This document shows positions 35,051 through 45,760 of a DNA stretch of 64,000 bases, in pieces. The DNA comes from Hericium rajendrae (Eukaryota > Basidiomycota > Agaricomycetes > Russulales > Hericiaceae): assembly GCA_033439255.1 (NCBI GenBank), contig CM065878.1, positions 4,588,001-4,652,000 on the forward strand. Direction: 5' to 3'. Numbering within the stretch: position 1 is the stretch's first letter; each line of letters starts with the position of its first letter. The notes beneath the pieces were generated by a model. That model saw only the letters and a list, made by a program, of their open reading frames with translations, was not told the DNA's origin and searched no databases. Position numbers and translations under genes: made by a program.

Positions 35051-35999
35051 CTACGCGCTCGATACGAGGCATACGTGCGTCTACATGCATCCATTTTCGC
35101 CTTTCCACTAATGGTTGTTCTACTTACCCATAGATGCATGGCTGAGGCCTGCGCCCTGCCTAGACAGATGTCGTAGAGCGGTGTTGATCAACGGTCGTTG
35201 CGCTTGTGCGCGCGACCGACGATAGTCTGAACGTGTACATGGACACTTTGAATTTCGTTTCTCGCTTCTTGTATCCCAGGTTTTGCTTTTGATGCGGGGC
35301 ATTATTTGTATCATTCGCAGAATTAGAGTCGAATGGACTTCTTTTCATACTTGCCGTTCCTATTGCTTACCGAAAGCAACTCGAAAGGCTTATTCATCAT
35401 TTCAGTGGGCCAAACAAGGTACTGATCATACAACACTAGTATCTCGATCTTCACATCCACAAATGATTTTCAGACGTATTGCATTGCATTGTAGTATGAC
35501 TACACATCCGAACTATGTACACTAGAAAGGCTCCTCGGATGCGGATGTCGCATTGTCATCGGAAGAAAGAAAGCACCAAAGAATGGAGGGTTTTCCAAAA
35601 ATTGCTAAAGGCCGAAGCCGATAGACGTGTTCGGATGTGTAATTTGCAATCAGCAAAAGACTGTGCCTCGGTAAAGACCTCACTGGCGACAGTACATGCC
35701 CGAGCACAAGAGATAAGGAAACGGGAATGCAGGGTCGGAGCTTATGAGGCATCTGAAATGCGCACGGACCATATGTTCTATCAGGCGCCCGACGCGCGTA
35801 CGAGCTTGCTCTCATACACCGACTGGATGAAGATTGACTACATAGCACTAGCAGTTCTAACCCTCTGCATACCATCTCTAAAGCGAAAAACAGGATAGAT
35901 ACACTTCTAGATACAGTTCAGATCACACGCTCTCGGATATCTAATACAGGTATAGATAGGTGGATCGTCGTGACTCTTTTACTTCCTCTTCGACCGCAA
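35051..35999. other. Intergenic region, no gene recognised
   Basis: Open frames on both strands (35515-35898 +, 35522-35875 -) overlap each other and show no recognisable domain. Confidence 0.4.
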
Positions 36000-37498
36000 T
36001 CACTGGCAAGGTACGCTCCAGCCCTGCCACTCGATCCGGCCCTCCTGGATATCCACCAGTCGCTGATGCAGCGCAGCAGTAACAGGGCCCATCGCACCCT
36101 TGTACTCGGGGAGCACGATGTCCTTATCCTCCCAGCCGATGCGCGACACGGACGTGACAACGACCGCGGTGCCGACGACGAAGCACTCGAGCAGCTTCCC
36201 GCTCTGATGCCATGCGACGAGCTCGGACATAGTGATCGCGCGCTCGTACGTGTGCAGCCGCATCTTGTTCGACAGGTTCGGCAGCGACGTCGCCGCGGGG
36301 TGCGCCGCCAGCAGCGACAGCACCGAGTCGCGCGTCACGCCCGGCAGGATCGTCCCATCCAGCGGCGGGGTCACGATATCCAGGTCTATGCAGGACCATC
36401 AGCACAGCACAGCAGGAGACAAGGCGTGAAGACTCACCGCCGTCGTCGCGCTTCACGACTACGAAGAAGTTCATCGCGCCCGCCTCCGTGATCGTCTCCC
36501 CGATCAGCCACAGCACCTGCTGATAGCCCTTCTGCGCCGCGATGCGCTGCGGGTGGAAACACGGCGCGTAGTTCAGCCCGAGCTTGAACCCGCCGGTCCC
36601 GCCCGGCCACGAGCGTACGTGCTCGTTCACGCCGAGCAGCGACACGCCCGCCGGCGTGCGGAAGTACGGGCCCGTCGGCGACATGATCACGTACAGCAGC
36701 GCGTGGCTCGACGCCGCGACGCCGAGCGCGGGGCGCGTGCCGATGATCGTCGGCCGAATGTACAGGCTGCAGCCCTTCGCGCGCGGGATCCAGCGCGCGT
36801 CGATGCTGACCAGCTTCTTGATGAGCTCGAGAAGCGCGTCACTGTCAAAGGCCTGCGGGCGCGGTCAGAGCACGCGTACTCATCAGGAGGCGTCGACACT
36901 CACCGGCAGCGCGACACGGTCGGTCGACTTCTCCATGCGGGCCATGTTCAGCTTGGGCCGGAACAGGCGCGGCTTGCCATCGGGACCGATATACGCCTAC
37001 GGATAAAACGTGTCAATCTGGATCTGCATACGCGACATTGGGACCTGCAAACCCACCTTCATTCCCTCGAACACGTTCGGGCAGTACTGGAAGCACGAGC
37101 TGGCGGGATCCAGACTCAGGGGTGCATACGGTTTGATCTCGGGCGCTGACCAGCCCGTCTCTGGTGAGTGGGACATTATGAGCATGTGGTCCGTCATGAT
37201 CTGCGGAGCAGCACGTCAGCCTGGTCTTCGGAGTGTGTTATTTAAAGTAAGTATCTCACCTGTCCGAAGACCAGGTCATCTGGGTTGGGAAGCGCCTTCA
37301 GCGACGATGCCAGATTGACCGTCAGGCGAGAAGGCTGTAGGGGACATCGTATTATTTCTATTCGTGTAGAAGATAAATGACGAGGCGTACTTCGATATTT
37401 GCGACCACCGGCTGCACGCCGTTTTTCATGACCTCCGCGTCCTTCGAGGGCATCGGGAGACCGTTCGGGTTCAAGATGTCGTTCTTTGTGACCGTCAT
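36000..37498 (-). CDS. Branched-chain amino acid aminotransferase
   Basis: Six exons on the minus strand (37391-37498, 37260-37334, 37057-37200, 36904-36996, 36438-36852, 36000-36385) sum to 1221 bases (406 residues). A fold-type IV PLP enzyme that interconverts Leu, Ile, Val and their 2-oxo acids with 2-oxoglutarate. Visible motifs: VFGQIMTDHMLIM, CFQYCPNVFEGMKAYIG, FRPKLNMARME, RWIPRAKGCSLYIRPTIIGT, and the PLP-lysine region GGFKLGLNYAP (K about 230). Then QQVLWLIGETITEAGAMNFF, PPLDGTILPGVTRDSVL and ECFVVGTAVVVTSVSRIG. Start MTVTKND is the first ATG before conserved sequence and lacks an obvious mitochondrial presequence, so a cytosolic form is likely. It feeds 2-oxo acids to the dehydrogenase whose E2 gene is at 45.8 kb. 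Confidence 0.95.
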
Positions 37499-37881
37499 CT
37501 TCGCCTGGAAAAAAAAGACAAAGATATGGAATCGAAAGAAAGGCAAAGGTCTACAAGAGTCGTGGCGTGTGCGAAGGAGAGGCCCGGGTAAAAGAGATAA
37601 ATTTCCAACACCACTGTGCGTACGCTGCAATTACGCTACAGCGATATCGAGTCAATTCTTCGGCGATAAGATAAGATTTACAGGATAACCGAGGAACGAT
37701 CACTGATAGTCTCTGCGGTGATCCTGCCCGCGATCAGGACCCGTATTCTTGACGTTGACAACGTTGACAGCTTGAAGATGCGTCTGTAAAACTCGAGAAT
37801 ACAAGCCCCGCACAGTGAGCAAACAGCTATGTTGGCCCGCTTTTAAGTCTCTAAATACACCACATTTCGGATCCTTGATTG
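37499..37881. other. Intergenic region upstream of F-box-like copy 3
   Basis: No gene. It contains one AACGTT (37760) within GACGTTGACAACGTTGAC, recalling the array upstream of copy 2. Confidence 0.4.
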
Positions 37882-39671
37882 ATGTCTTCATTCAGTTTAC
37901 AATGTCCGTGCCACGTCTATGCATCCGAGTTTTGGGACTCGCTGGACAAGGTGCATTTCGAAGACGTGCCATGCGGCAGCGACTGCCTTGAAACCACGCC
38001 CAAGCGGATCCAGCAGCTTCATGACCTTCTCACAAAAATGACCCACCACACAAACTGGCATCTACCCATATTCCGTTTGCCACCTGAGATCCTCAGCAAG
38101 ATTTTCCTGCACATGCTAGGCCGTTCCAAGACGATGCAACTTTCGCAGATGACGCGTCCTGTGCAACACTCTTGAGCGTCAGCCAGGTGTGTCGGCGCTG
38201 GCGGGAGATTGCTGTCCGCGACCCATTTCTCTGGACCCATGTCCCGATTGGAAACCTAGCACGAGCAGAGATATTCATACAAAGGAGCCAGGGACGCCCA
38301 ATTTCGCTATGGGGACGCTTTAACTTCTCTCACGTGAGCGAGCTTTCCACCTTGCAGTTCACGCCCCTAGTGCCCAGTGCCGAAGGATCTCTCGAGCGTG
38401 TAGAGGCCATATCCATCGTCATCCCGAACCCAGACTTTGCCCGCGCGGACTCATGGATGATTACACTCCCCTCCAAGGCCGCTCCTCGTCTTCGTGCGCT
38501 GCGGCTGTACTCTGAAATGCCGCTCGCAACCGTGAGGACCGACCTGAATCCGCCGTTCGGCTACGAACTGCCCATGCTCCGCACCCTGTACATTGACAGC
38601 GTCGATTTCGGATGGGAATGGATCGGACGCATGCCAACTCTCACGTCTTTAGTGATTACATACTAGCACACCGGGTCTTCCGTTTCGGACCTGCGGCACA
38701 TCCTCAACGCCCTGAAAGTCTTGGAGAATCTGACGGAGCTGGACTTGGACATTCCAGGTTTGACCAACCCGGATCCGCCCACGCCTCTCGAGGCCATTTC
38801 CATGCCTCGTCTCAAGCGCTGCGTCTTCGGCTCTACCGCGCGCTCGGTGATCCAGCTCCTCCAGCATATCTCCATCCCCGGAGATGCGAATTTGCATGTG
38901 AATGCTGTGCACTGGGATTGGACGGGGACCTTGCACTTCTGCAGCACGATCGCCCAGCATTACGCATCGCGGTCCCCGATACGACCATTCAGCGGCCTCG
39001 CCATACACGAAAACGATCCTCTGTGTTTCACCTTCTACATGGCACCCAACGGCGCCCATATCTACGACCAACCCCCAGACCACAGTCACACCGACGGCCT
39101 AGAGCTGGATTCCGTCACCCTCAATCTCACGCACCGAGAAGACTTAGACAGATCCCTGCTGCCTAAGTTCATCACCACCTTCCTGCGCGCCTTCGCGCAG
39201 GCGAGCCCCGTCTTCTCCTTCCCACCGGACACCCTCGTCCTCGCCGCCGCGCGGGGCGTAGACCCCTTCTCGCGCTGCCGCTGGATGTCGCACCCGAACA
39301 TGTCACTCTCGCGCATCGCGGTCCGCGGGCCCATCGTCGAGCACTTCGCGGCCGAGTTCGCGACGGGCAGCGTCAGCGCCGACCGCCCGCAGCAGGGCCG
39401 CCGCCCACTCAACCTGCCGTACCTCGAGCAGCTGCAGATGTGCGACTTTGATTTCAAGCTGTGCAGGATGGCGGTATAGAATCTCATGACGGGGCTGCGG
39501 CGGAACCGGAAGTCCGTGCAGGCGATGGCGAAGTCTGGGTCGGATGTGAAAACGCCGATTCGCTTGGAAATCGAGGACTGTAACATCGAGGAAGAGCAGG
39601 TGAGCTGGCTGCGGTCTGCTTGTGATGGCAAGCTTGAATGGGATGGGAAGACGGACGGGCTGGATGGATGA
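37882..39671 (+). pseudogene. F-box-like protein, copy 3, frameshift and two in-frame TAG codons
   Basis: Homologous along its length to copies 1 and 2. The start MSSFSLQCPCHVYASEFWDS leads to the F-box-like motif FRLPPEILSKIFLH. A frame change near 38125-38160 is needed to reach LLSVSQVCRRWREIAV and DPFLWTHVPIGN. TAG at 38664-38666 lies inside the region equivalent to copy 1's LTSLAIDRS. A second TAG at 39477-39479 precedes the C-terminal LEIEDCNIEEEQVSWL, equivalent to copy 2's VHIRKCNINPARVELL. The lesions differ from those of the other copies, so decay was independent. The copy is about 32 kb away and in the same orientation. Confidence 0.8.
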
Positions 39672-40101
39672 GGGACTATAAGGGGCCAGATCTGACTCAG
39701 ACAACATGGTGACTGTATACTATCCATCCTTTGATCGCAGAATCCAGATACCCACAATACATACATTTTTCTCTTTACTTACTGCGTTGGATCTTGTTGG
39801 ACTGTATGTCCCTCAGGACTGTCGATGTGCTTCATGTGCAACTGGCATTTATTTTCAGGGGAGTCTACTCGCGAAGGGACGACACATTCCACAGAGCATG
39901 CAGCAGAAAATCGATGCACGCTTCCCACCTGGCTCGCACTCATACGCTCAGACACTGCTAGAAAGGTAACAATACTGATTTAAGTGCGAGCCTAATACAT
40001 ACATCCGATGCAGGGAAAGAATGATACATGAGGAGAGACGAGGATATGGTGTGGTACAGAAATAAGGCTAAATGAAGACGCACGAGACATAAATATTCAT
40101 T
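39672..40101. other. Convergent intergenic region
   Basis: No gene recognised between F-box-like copy 3 and the PNPOx-like gene. Confidence 0.5.
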
Positions 40102-41208
40102 TCAAGACGCGAAAGCCCCCAGCTTCCGCACGAACACCACCTGCTGACCACTGCCCAGCACGGTCGCCACCAACACGCCCATCGCAAATGCCACGACCAA
40201 CCTGAGGTACTCCGCCGCTGCCGGGCTCGGGCTTTTCGTCTGCACAACTGCGCTCGCCGGTCCGTTCTGCATGCCCTTCTTCCCTTTCTTCACAACCGGC
40301 CCAACGATGTCCTTCGCCAGCGAAATCGGCACGCGCGTGCTGCCCGGCGCGACCTTCATACCCGGCAGGCCGTCGACGCTCTTCGAGTTCCACTCCTGCC
40401 AATACGCGACAAGCCCCTTCTCGGCATGCGATGGCGCGTCGCCGATCTCGGGGTACGTGTCTGCGGTCGCCGCGTCTCTAAACTGCTGGATGCTACGGAT
40501 ATCTGACGGCGCATCGGACGACGAAGTCCAGCACGACGCGGCATGTTCGTGGTCGCGCTTCTCGAGCGCGCTGTTCCAGTTCATGAGCAGGTCGCGATTG
40601 CCGACGAAGGTGTAGAACGGGACCGCGTAGCCGCAGCTCTGAGCACCGATCATGCATGTCAGGACGATAGAGCGGGGGATAGGAAAGAAACAGAAACGCA
40701 CGCTGCCAACTTTGTGCACGTCTATGACGATGGCGGAGCGCGAGCCGGTGGCGCGTTTAGAAGGCGGGAGGAGTGCTTCATACTCGGGCGTGCCGAACTC
40801 GTGAACAGTGCCTGTGAATATATGTAGAACTCTGGCTGTACGGAGAGAACCGGATAGCATACCTTTTCCAAAGAGTCGCAGGATACGCGGGGCCCCATCG
40901 AAAGAGTTGAAGAGTATCGTGATGCGGCCGTTCTCGCGGATATGCGATATGGTCTCTATACCTATATAACGAAAGACGGCATTCGCTATACGCCCAGGTT
41001 ACGGGTCAAGATGGCACTCACCGCTTCCCGTCAGATCTTCGTACCAGACGTTGTTCTGGTCAACGATGTGGAACGTGCCCTCCAGACCCTTCGGCGAGAC
41101 GTTGATGTGACCGTCCGGTGTGAGCGGGGCAGTCGCGACCCAGAACATGTGCTGCTTGACTATCCATTCAGCAATGTTCTCTGGGATATGGTCATAGAAG
41201 TTGCCCAT
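40102..41208 (-). CDS. Pyridoxamine 5'-phosphate oxidase-like (flavin-binding split barrel) protein with C-terminal membrane segment
   Basis: Four exons (41022-41208, 40863-40961, 40702-40811, 40102-40638) sum to 933 bases (310 residues). The N-terminal ~130 residues match the PNPOx-like split barrel family: MGNFYDHIPENIAEWIVKQH, FWVATAPL, GHINVSPKG, NNVWYEDLTGSG, HIRENGRITILFNSFDGAPR, LRLFGKG, HEFGTPEY. The middle contains SCGYAVPFYTFVGNRDLL and a variable acidic region. The end has a hydrophobic segment (LRLVVAFAMGVLVATVLG) close to the C-terminus, suggesting tail anchoring. Homologues are widespread in fungi, often of unknown function; true vitamin B6 synthesis cannot be assumed. The start is the ATG that directly begins the conserved domain. 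Confidence 0.88.
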
Positions 41209-41701
41209 GTTCAGGCACTGCCTTGCTCTCAGCCTGGGCCCTGCAGTCTGCACGCAACGTCGAAGGAACCTTCGGTGACTCAAAAGTTTCCTTTCAGGCT
41301 TGCAACTTCATTGAAATGCAACTCTGTAATTCATCTGCTGTGACCAGTCTCAATTCGACGAAAGAGCCAATTGTCAAAGCAGTCCCAGGAGTCTTGATCA
41401 TCGACCTTCTCGCATGTCCAACTCGTTCACTGGTCGGCGCGCCTCGGCGCTTTGGTGTCCTCATTGCGTACACTTATCAAGATCGGAAATTATTAACTTA
41501 TCTTTGTTCTTCAGACCATGATCTCAAGTTCACTATATCGCTGGTTCTCAGGTGCAAACGCTTGCATCGTTTCTGCCATGCTTGCTTTCTGCCGTCCGAT
41601 GATCAACGCAATCTCGAGATCCAACGGTCGCTGCCATCTGATTGTAATACCAACCGTAGGTCTGGACAGTTCGAAGATCATCCGAGCTGGTGGGACTCTC
41701 A
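41209..41701. other. Intergenic region before the transposon pair
   Basis: No gene recognised. It probably includes the promoter of the minus-strand PNPOx-like gene. Confidence 0.4.
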
Positions 41702-41703
41702 TA

Positions 41704-42548
41704 CAGTGCTTTGCATATGAAACTGCAGTCGACGCGCCGAGATCTTTGTTTGTTCGTACCAAAGAGTGACATTTTGGCGCTCTGATCCTATTTGCAAGTC
41801 CACACCAAATGCCTTCGTACATATGCCTTGTAGCACTCAAATTTCTGTTTAGACAAGCGGATAATTGATAAACATCCTACAGAGAAGGTTATGTACAGAG
41901 ATTCAAGTCCAGACGATTGCGGCCCAATCAGAACCCGCACGCCGCGTCTGCTGTCCAGGGCCCTGTGCCATCCACCAAGACACTATCCCCTTGTTGCACC
42001 CAAAGACGTACGTCGGACACGCACTCAATATCCTCCACATCGCCATAGTCACGATGAGCGCATCTGGGCGTGGATGTGGCTTGCGGAGATTGTACTTGGC
42101 TCAAGAACAGTTGCCGTGCCTGAGGCGCGCGGACTTGTAGACTTTGGAGAACACGTAGATGTGTTCACAGTTTTCATGCACCGCAATCAGTGCGATCTCT
42201 TGGCTACTTGATCTTACCATTGGAAGCACGAGCACGAGGGCTATGGCTGCTACGCTGGGGTGCCGGCTGAGATGTATGCTTCGGTGCAAGCTTCGAGGGC
42301 CGGGGTTGTGCACAGCTTGTAGAGAGATCTATGGTCGAGCGAGGTCCTTAGATTTTTTAGCTGCTTTCACTGATTTAGGGAGAGATTTACAGAATGTTAA
42401 TGCGGGTCGTTGAAGACGGCAAGCAGCAAGGCCTACAGTCGGCGAAGGTCTGAGCAGTCGCCAGTTGGCATGTGACATAGCGTGACTATTTGGCGACTAC
42501 AAACAGATTTCTCGACGCGTCGACTGCAGTTTCATATGCAAAGCACTG
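41704..42548. mobile_element. Tc1/mariner-like non-autonomous element, left copy (845 bp)
   Basis: The ends are inverted repeats starting CAGTGCTTTGCATATGAAAC and continuing, with a few changes, for about 40 bases into GTCGACGCG. TA flanks both ends (41702-41703, 42549-42550). The interior has open frames of at most about 106 codons with no transposase motif, so it is non-autonomous. It is almost identical to the copy at 42623-43467 in opposite orientation; the two differences I noticed are both A here against G there. Confidence 0.85.
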
Positions 42549-42550
42549 TA

Positions 42551-42620
42551 GATCAACGAGGATCCGCATCGCCTCGGCGGCATCTGGTCACGATCAAAAC
42601 GCTCGTCTTTCACCTTCACT
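42551..42620. other. 70-bp spacer between inverted transposon copies
   Basis: Unique sequence between the TA duplications of the two elements. It may be original chromosomal DNA trapped between two independent insertions, or the loop of one larger fold-back element. Confidence 0.6.
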
Positions 42621-42622
42621 TA

Positions 42623-43467
42623 CAGTGCTTTGCATATGAAACTGCAGTCGACGCGTCGAGAAATCTGTTTGTAGTCGCCAAATAGTCACGCTATGTCACA
42701 CGCCAACTGGCGACTGCTCAGACCTTCGCCGACTGTAGGCCTTGCCGCTTGCCGTCTTCAACGACCCGCATTAACATTCTGTAAATCTCTCCCTAAATCA
42801 GTGAAAGCAGCTAAAAAATCTAAGGACCTCGCTCGACCATAGATCTCTCTACAAGCTGTGCACAACCCCGGCCCTCGAAGCTTGCACCGAAGCATACATC
42901 TCAGCCGGCACCCCAGCGTAGCAGCCATAGCCCTCGTGCTCGTGCTTCCAATGGTAAGATCAAGTAGCCAAGAGATCGCACTGATTGCGGTGCATGAAAA
43001 CTGTGAACACATCTACGTGTTCTCCAAAGTCTACAAGTCCGCGCGCCTCAGGCACGGCAACTGTTCTTGAGCCAAGTACAATCTCCGCAAGCCACATCCA
43101 CGCCCAGATGCGCTCATCGTGACTATGGCGATGTGGAGGATATTGAGTGCGTGTCCGACGTACGTCTTTGGGTGCAACAAGGGGATAGTGTCTTGGTGGA
43201 TGGCACAGGGCCCTGGACAGCAGACGCGGCGTGCGGGTTCTGATTGGGCCGCAATCGTCTGGACTTGAATCTCTGTACATAACCTTCTCTGTAGGATGTT
43301 TATCAATTATCCGCTTGTCTAAACAGAAATTTGAGTGCTACAAGGCATATGTACGAAGGCATTTGGTGTGGACTTGCAAATAGGATCAGAGCGCCAAAAT
43401 GTCACTCTTTGGTACGAACAAACAAAGATCTCGGCGCGTCGACTGCAGTTTCATATGCAAAGCACTG
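42623..43467. mobile_element. Tc1/mariner-like non-autonomous element, right copy, inverted (845 bp)
   Basis: Reverse complement of the left copy, the same 845-bp length, with TA at 42621-42622 and 43468-43469. Translations of the small internal frames are identical between the copies, so one arose very recently from the other or both from one source. Confidence 0.85.
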
Positions 43468-43489
43468 TACCGGGATCGAGCTTTTGTGT

Positions 43490-44985
43490 GGGTTTGATCC
43501 TGTCTTTTACCACCTATCATCAAGATTCCAAATCCTTTCTCAGTATCTGTTATCTCTGACTATAAGTACCTTTGACATCTTCGCATGCATTTTGGGATGC
43601 ACTCCAAGGCTCCAGGCTGTCGATCCTCCGCCATGCATTCCAATCGCTCAATCGTTCTCAACTTCTAGCCTGACCCGCTGCCCAGCGCCCGATCGTATTT
43701 CTTCGACGTCGACGTCATGCACTCGATCGCGCTCGATTGTTGACTGGCCCAGCGGTCAGCCTCTTCGCCCGCCAGCCCCGGCGTGCAAATGTATACGTAT
43801 TTGTACTATCTTCACAGCATATAAAAGGTCGTCCCATTCCTCCCCACCCCTCCATCTACTGCTCTTTTTCCCTTCAACTTGACGATCTGTCTGAAGTGTG
43901 AAGCTCCATAGCCTTCAAGTCCAATCATCGTGAACGTGTTGTTAGCCTGGCAGGGCTTCAGGTGCGTTTCGGTTGCCCGTGTTAGTGACATGGTTTGCTT
44001 TGACAGGTTGTCATCATTGTTCGTCACTCGCATCAACTTCGTTCGCCCCGTTCTCGCTACGACTTCCGACCGCATCATTTCCTCACCCCGCCGCTCAAGC
44101 ACTCGCTCGCTCGTTGTCACCGCCACGCCCGCCTTCGCCTCTTACTTCATTCCTTGCCTTCGACTCGCAACCATTGCATTCCTTCCCTTCCCTTATCTTG
44201 CCATCATCACACACGCTTTCCTCATATCCCTCAATCCGCCGACTTCGTCCGTATTACACCACCTCATCCGGGTTGCTCTGAAAGGCCATCGCTGTTCGTT
44301 ACTCCCCTCAATACTGTTTGCCCGGCTTCGACTACTTCATCATCCTTTCGCCCCGTCATTCATTCTCTCGCCCCGCCGCATTCCCACGCCCTCCAACTCA
44401 TTTGATCGCTCTTTCGTCCTCGTCATGCCCACCTCTGCCCTTTCCTTCCCTGTTTATATATCTCCCTCATTCCCATCCCCATTCCCTGCACTTTCATTTC
44501 CTTTATCTCGACCATCGCTTCGTCGCCTTCGGCTCACGCTCATCGCACGCGCATCCCTCGCATCTCTCAGGCCGCCGACTTCTCTCCCTTTCCCTGCCGA
44601 ACTCTCTCCCTTCCCCCTTCCAACGTCTCTCCCTTCTCCTCACCGACTTCTCTCTCCCCTCCCCATCGCCATCGACTGAACGTTTCGCCCATCATTCGCA
44701 CATTCCCCAGGCCGTCGACTTTCCCATCTATGACTTCCCTTCCTCTTCACTCTTCCTTCCTTCCCTGGCCACAATCGTCCCGAAGATGCGTCGTCGCCCA
44801 GTGCGCGTCGCGGAGGGAGTGAGGTTTTTAGTCGTGTATGGCTGCATGCACCACGCTGCAGACCGAGTCCGACAGTACCCCCGATGCATTGCTGTGGTCC
44901 GGGTGGTCTCCGTAACAGGATCTTCCTCACTCTAAACAAAAAAAGAAAAAAAAAAGTGCGGGGCACCGGTGTTGCACGGAGGCGT
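43490..44985 (+). repeat. Unclassified repeat element, left copy
   Basis: Homologous in reverse to 47935-50680. Shared modules in order: a roughly 95-bp promoter-proximal block (43701-43795) nearly identical to the complement of 50445-50540; a TATA-like TATAAAAG (43820); a short exon-like segment; a 44-bp intron-like segment from GTGCGTTTC to TTTGACAG (about 43961-44004); pyrimidine-rich degenerate units; a 3' module around 44775-44935; and an A-rich tract (44936-44957). Open frames exist (43930-44679) but the matching segment in the other copy does not keep one frame. No transposase or reverse transcriptase is visible. Confidence 0.65.
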
Positions 44986-45760
44986 GGCGCTTGATTGATG
45001 GGGTGTTGGGTGCGATGGTATCGTGGAGCGTGGGGAGGAGCGGCGCGAGGAGGCAAAGGTGGACTAGAGGTGCGTAACAGTAATCTCTCGCACAAGTCGG
45101 ATCGCTATCTGTTTTGATGTTCAGATTTTCGCGGATGAAAGGCAGATAGGCTCCGATCTGCCCTCATTAGCGAGCACACCTCTCAATTCCACCACAATCA
45201 CTTAAGCCCAGCCGGGTTAGTCTGTCAGGGCTTGGCCCTTTGGATATCTGGCTGCGGGGAGCTCTGGAATATTATATGAAAGTCTGTTGTCTGTGACAAG
45301 AGGCGGCCTGTTCTGCTTCTTCTGTTACGGATATGCTTTGTCCTGTTATAGACGGGCTCTGCCCGTTTACGATGTCATGGATTCCGTCGTCTTCTCTTAT
45401 AAACCTGGCGTTCCGAGTCTCCTCTTCCAGTCGCTTTCCCCTCTACCTCCACAACTGAGGTGGGCTTTTCTTCATTTCCAACTCGTCACCTTCCTGTTTT
45501 CTTGGAGATTATGTTGTGAACGTATCTTTCTCGATTCTTAGTCTGGTTCAATCGTTTAGGTACATAAAAGTCATTGTTTCCATTCTATTGACTGAGTCTC
45601 ACCGAGCCATCCCGTTTGAATGCTGGACAGATAGCGCTCGCCTCAATTTTCGTCGTCGATGCAGTCGTTTGGGGCGCGCGGACTTAGTACGGAGTGTGCG
45701 GCAACTGCCGAAGCCGCCATTTAGCTTCGCTTCCGCTTGGTTCATTACCCCGCATTTGCC
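44986..45760. other. Intergenic region upstream of the E2 gene
   Basis: No gene recognised; E2 promoter expected here. Confidence 0.5.

Noticed and set aside
41891-42211. 106-codon frame inside the Tc1-like element, present in both copies
   Set aside because: Identity reflects identical DNA of young copies; no transposase motif is present.
43930-44679. 249-codon open frame in the left unclassified repeat as a real protein
   Set aside because: Low-complexity Ser/Pro/Leu/Arg translation of pyrimidine-rich repeats, and the matching region of the right copy does not keep the frame.
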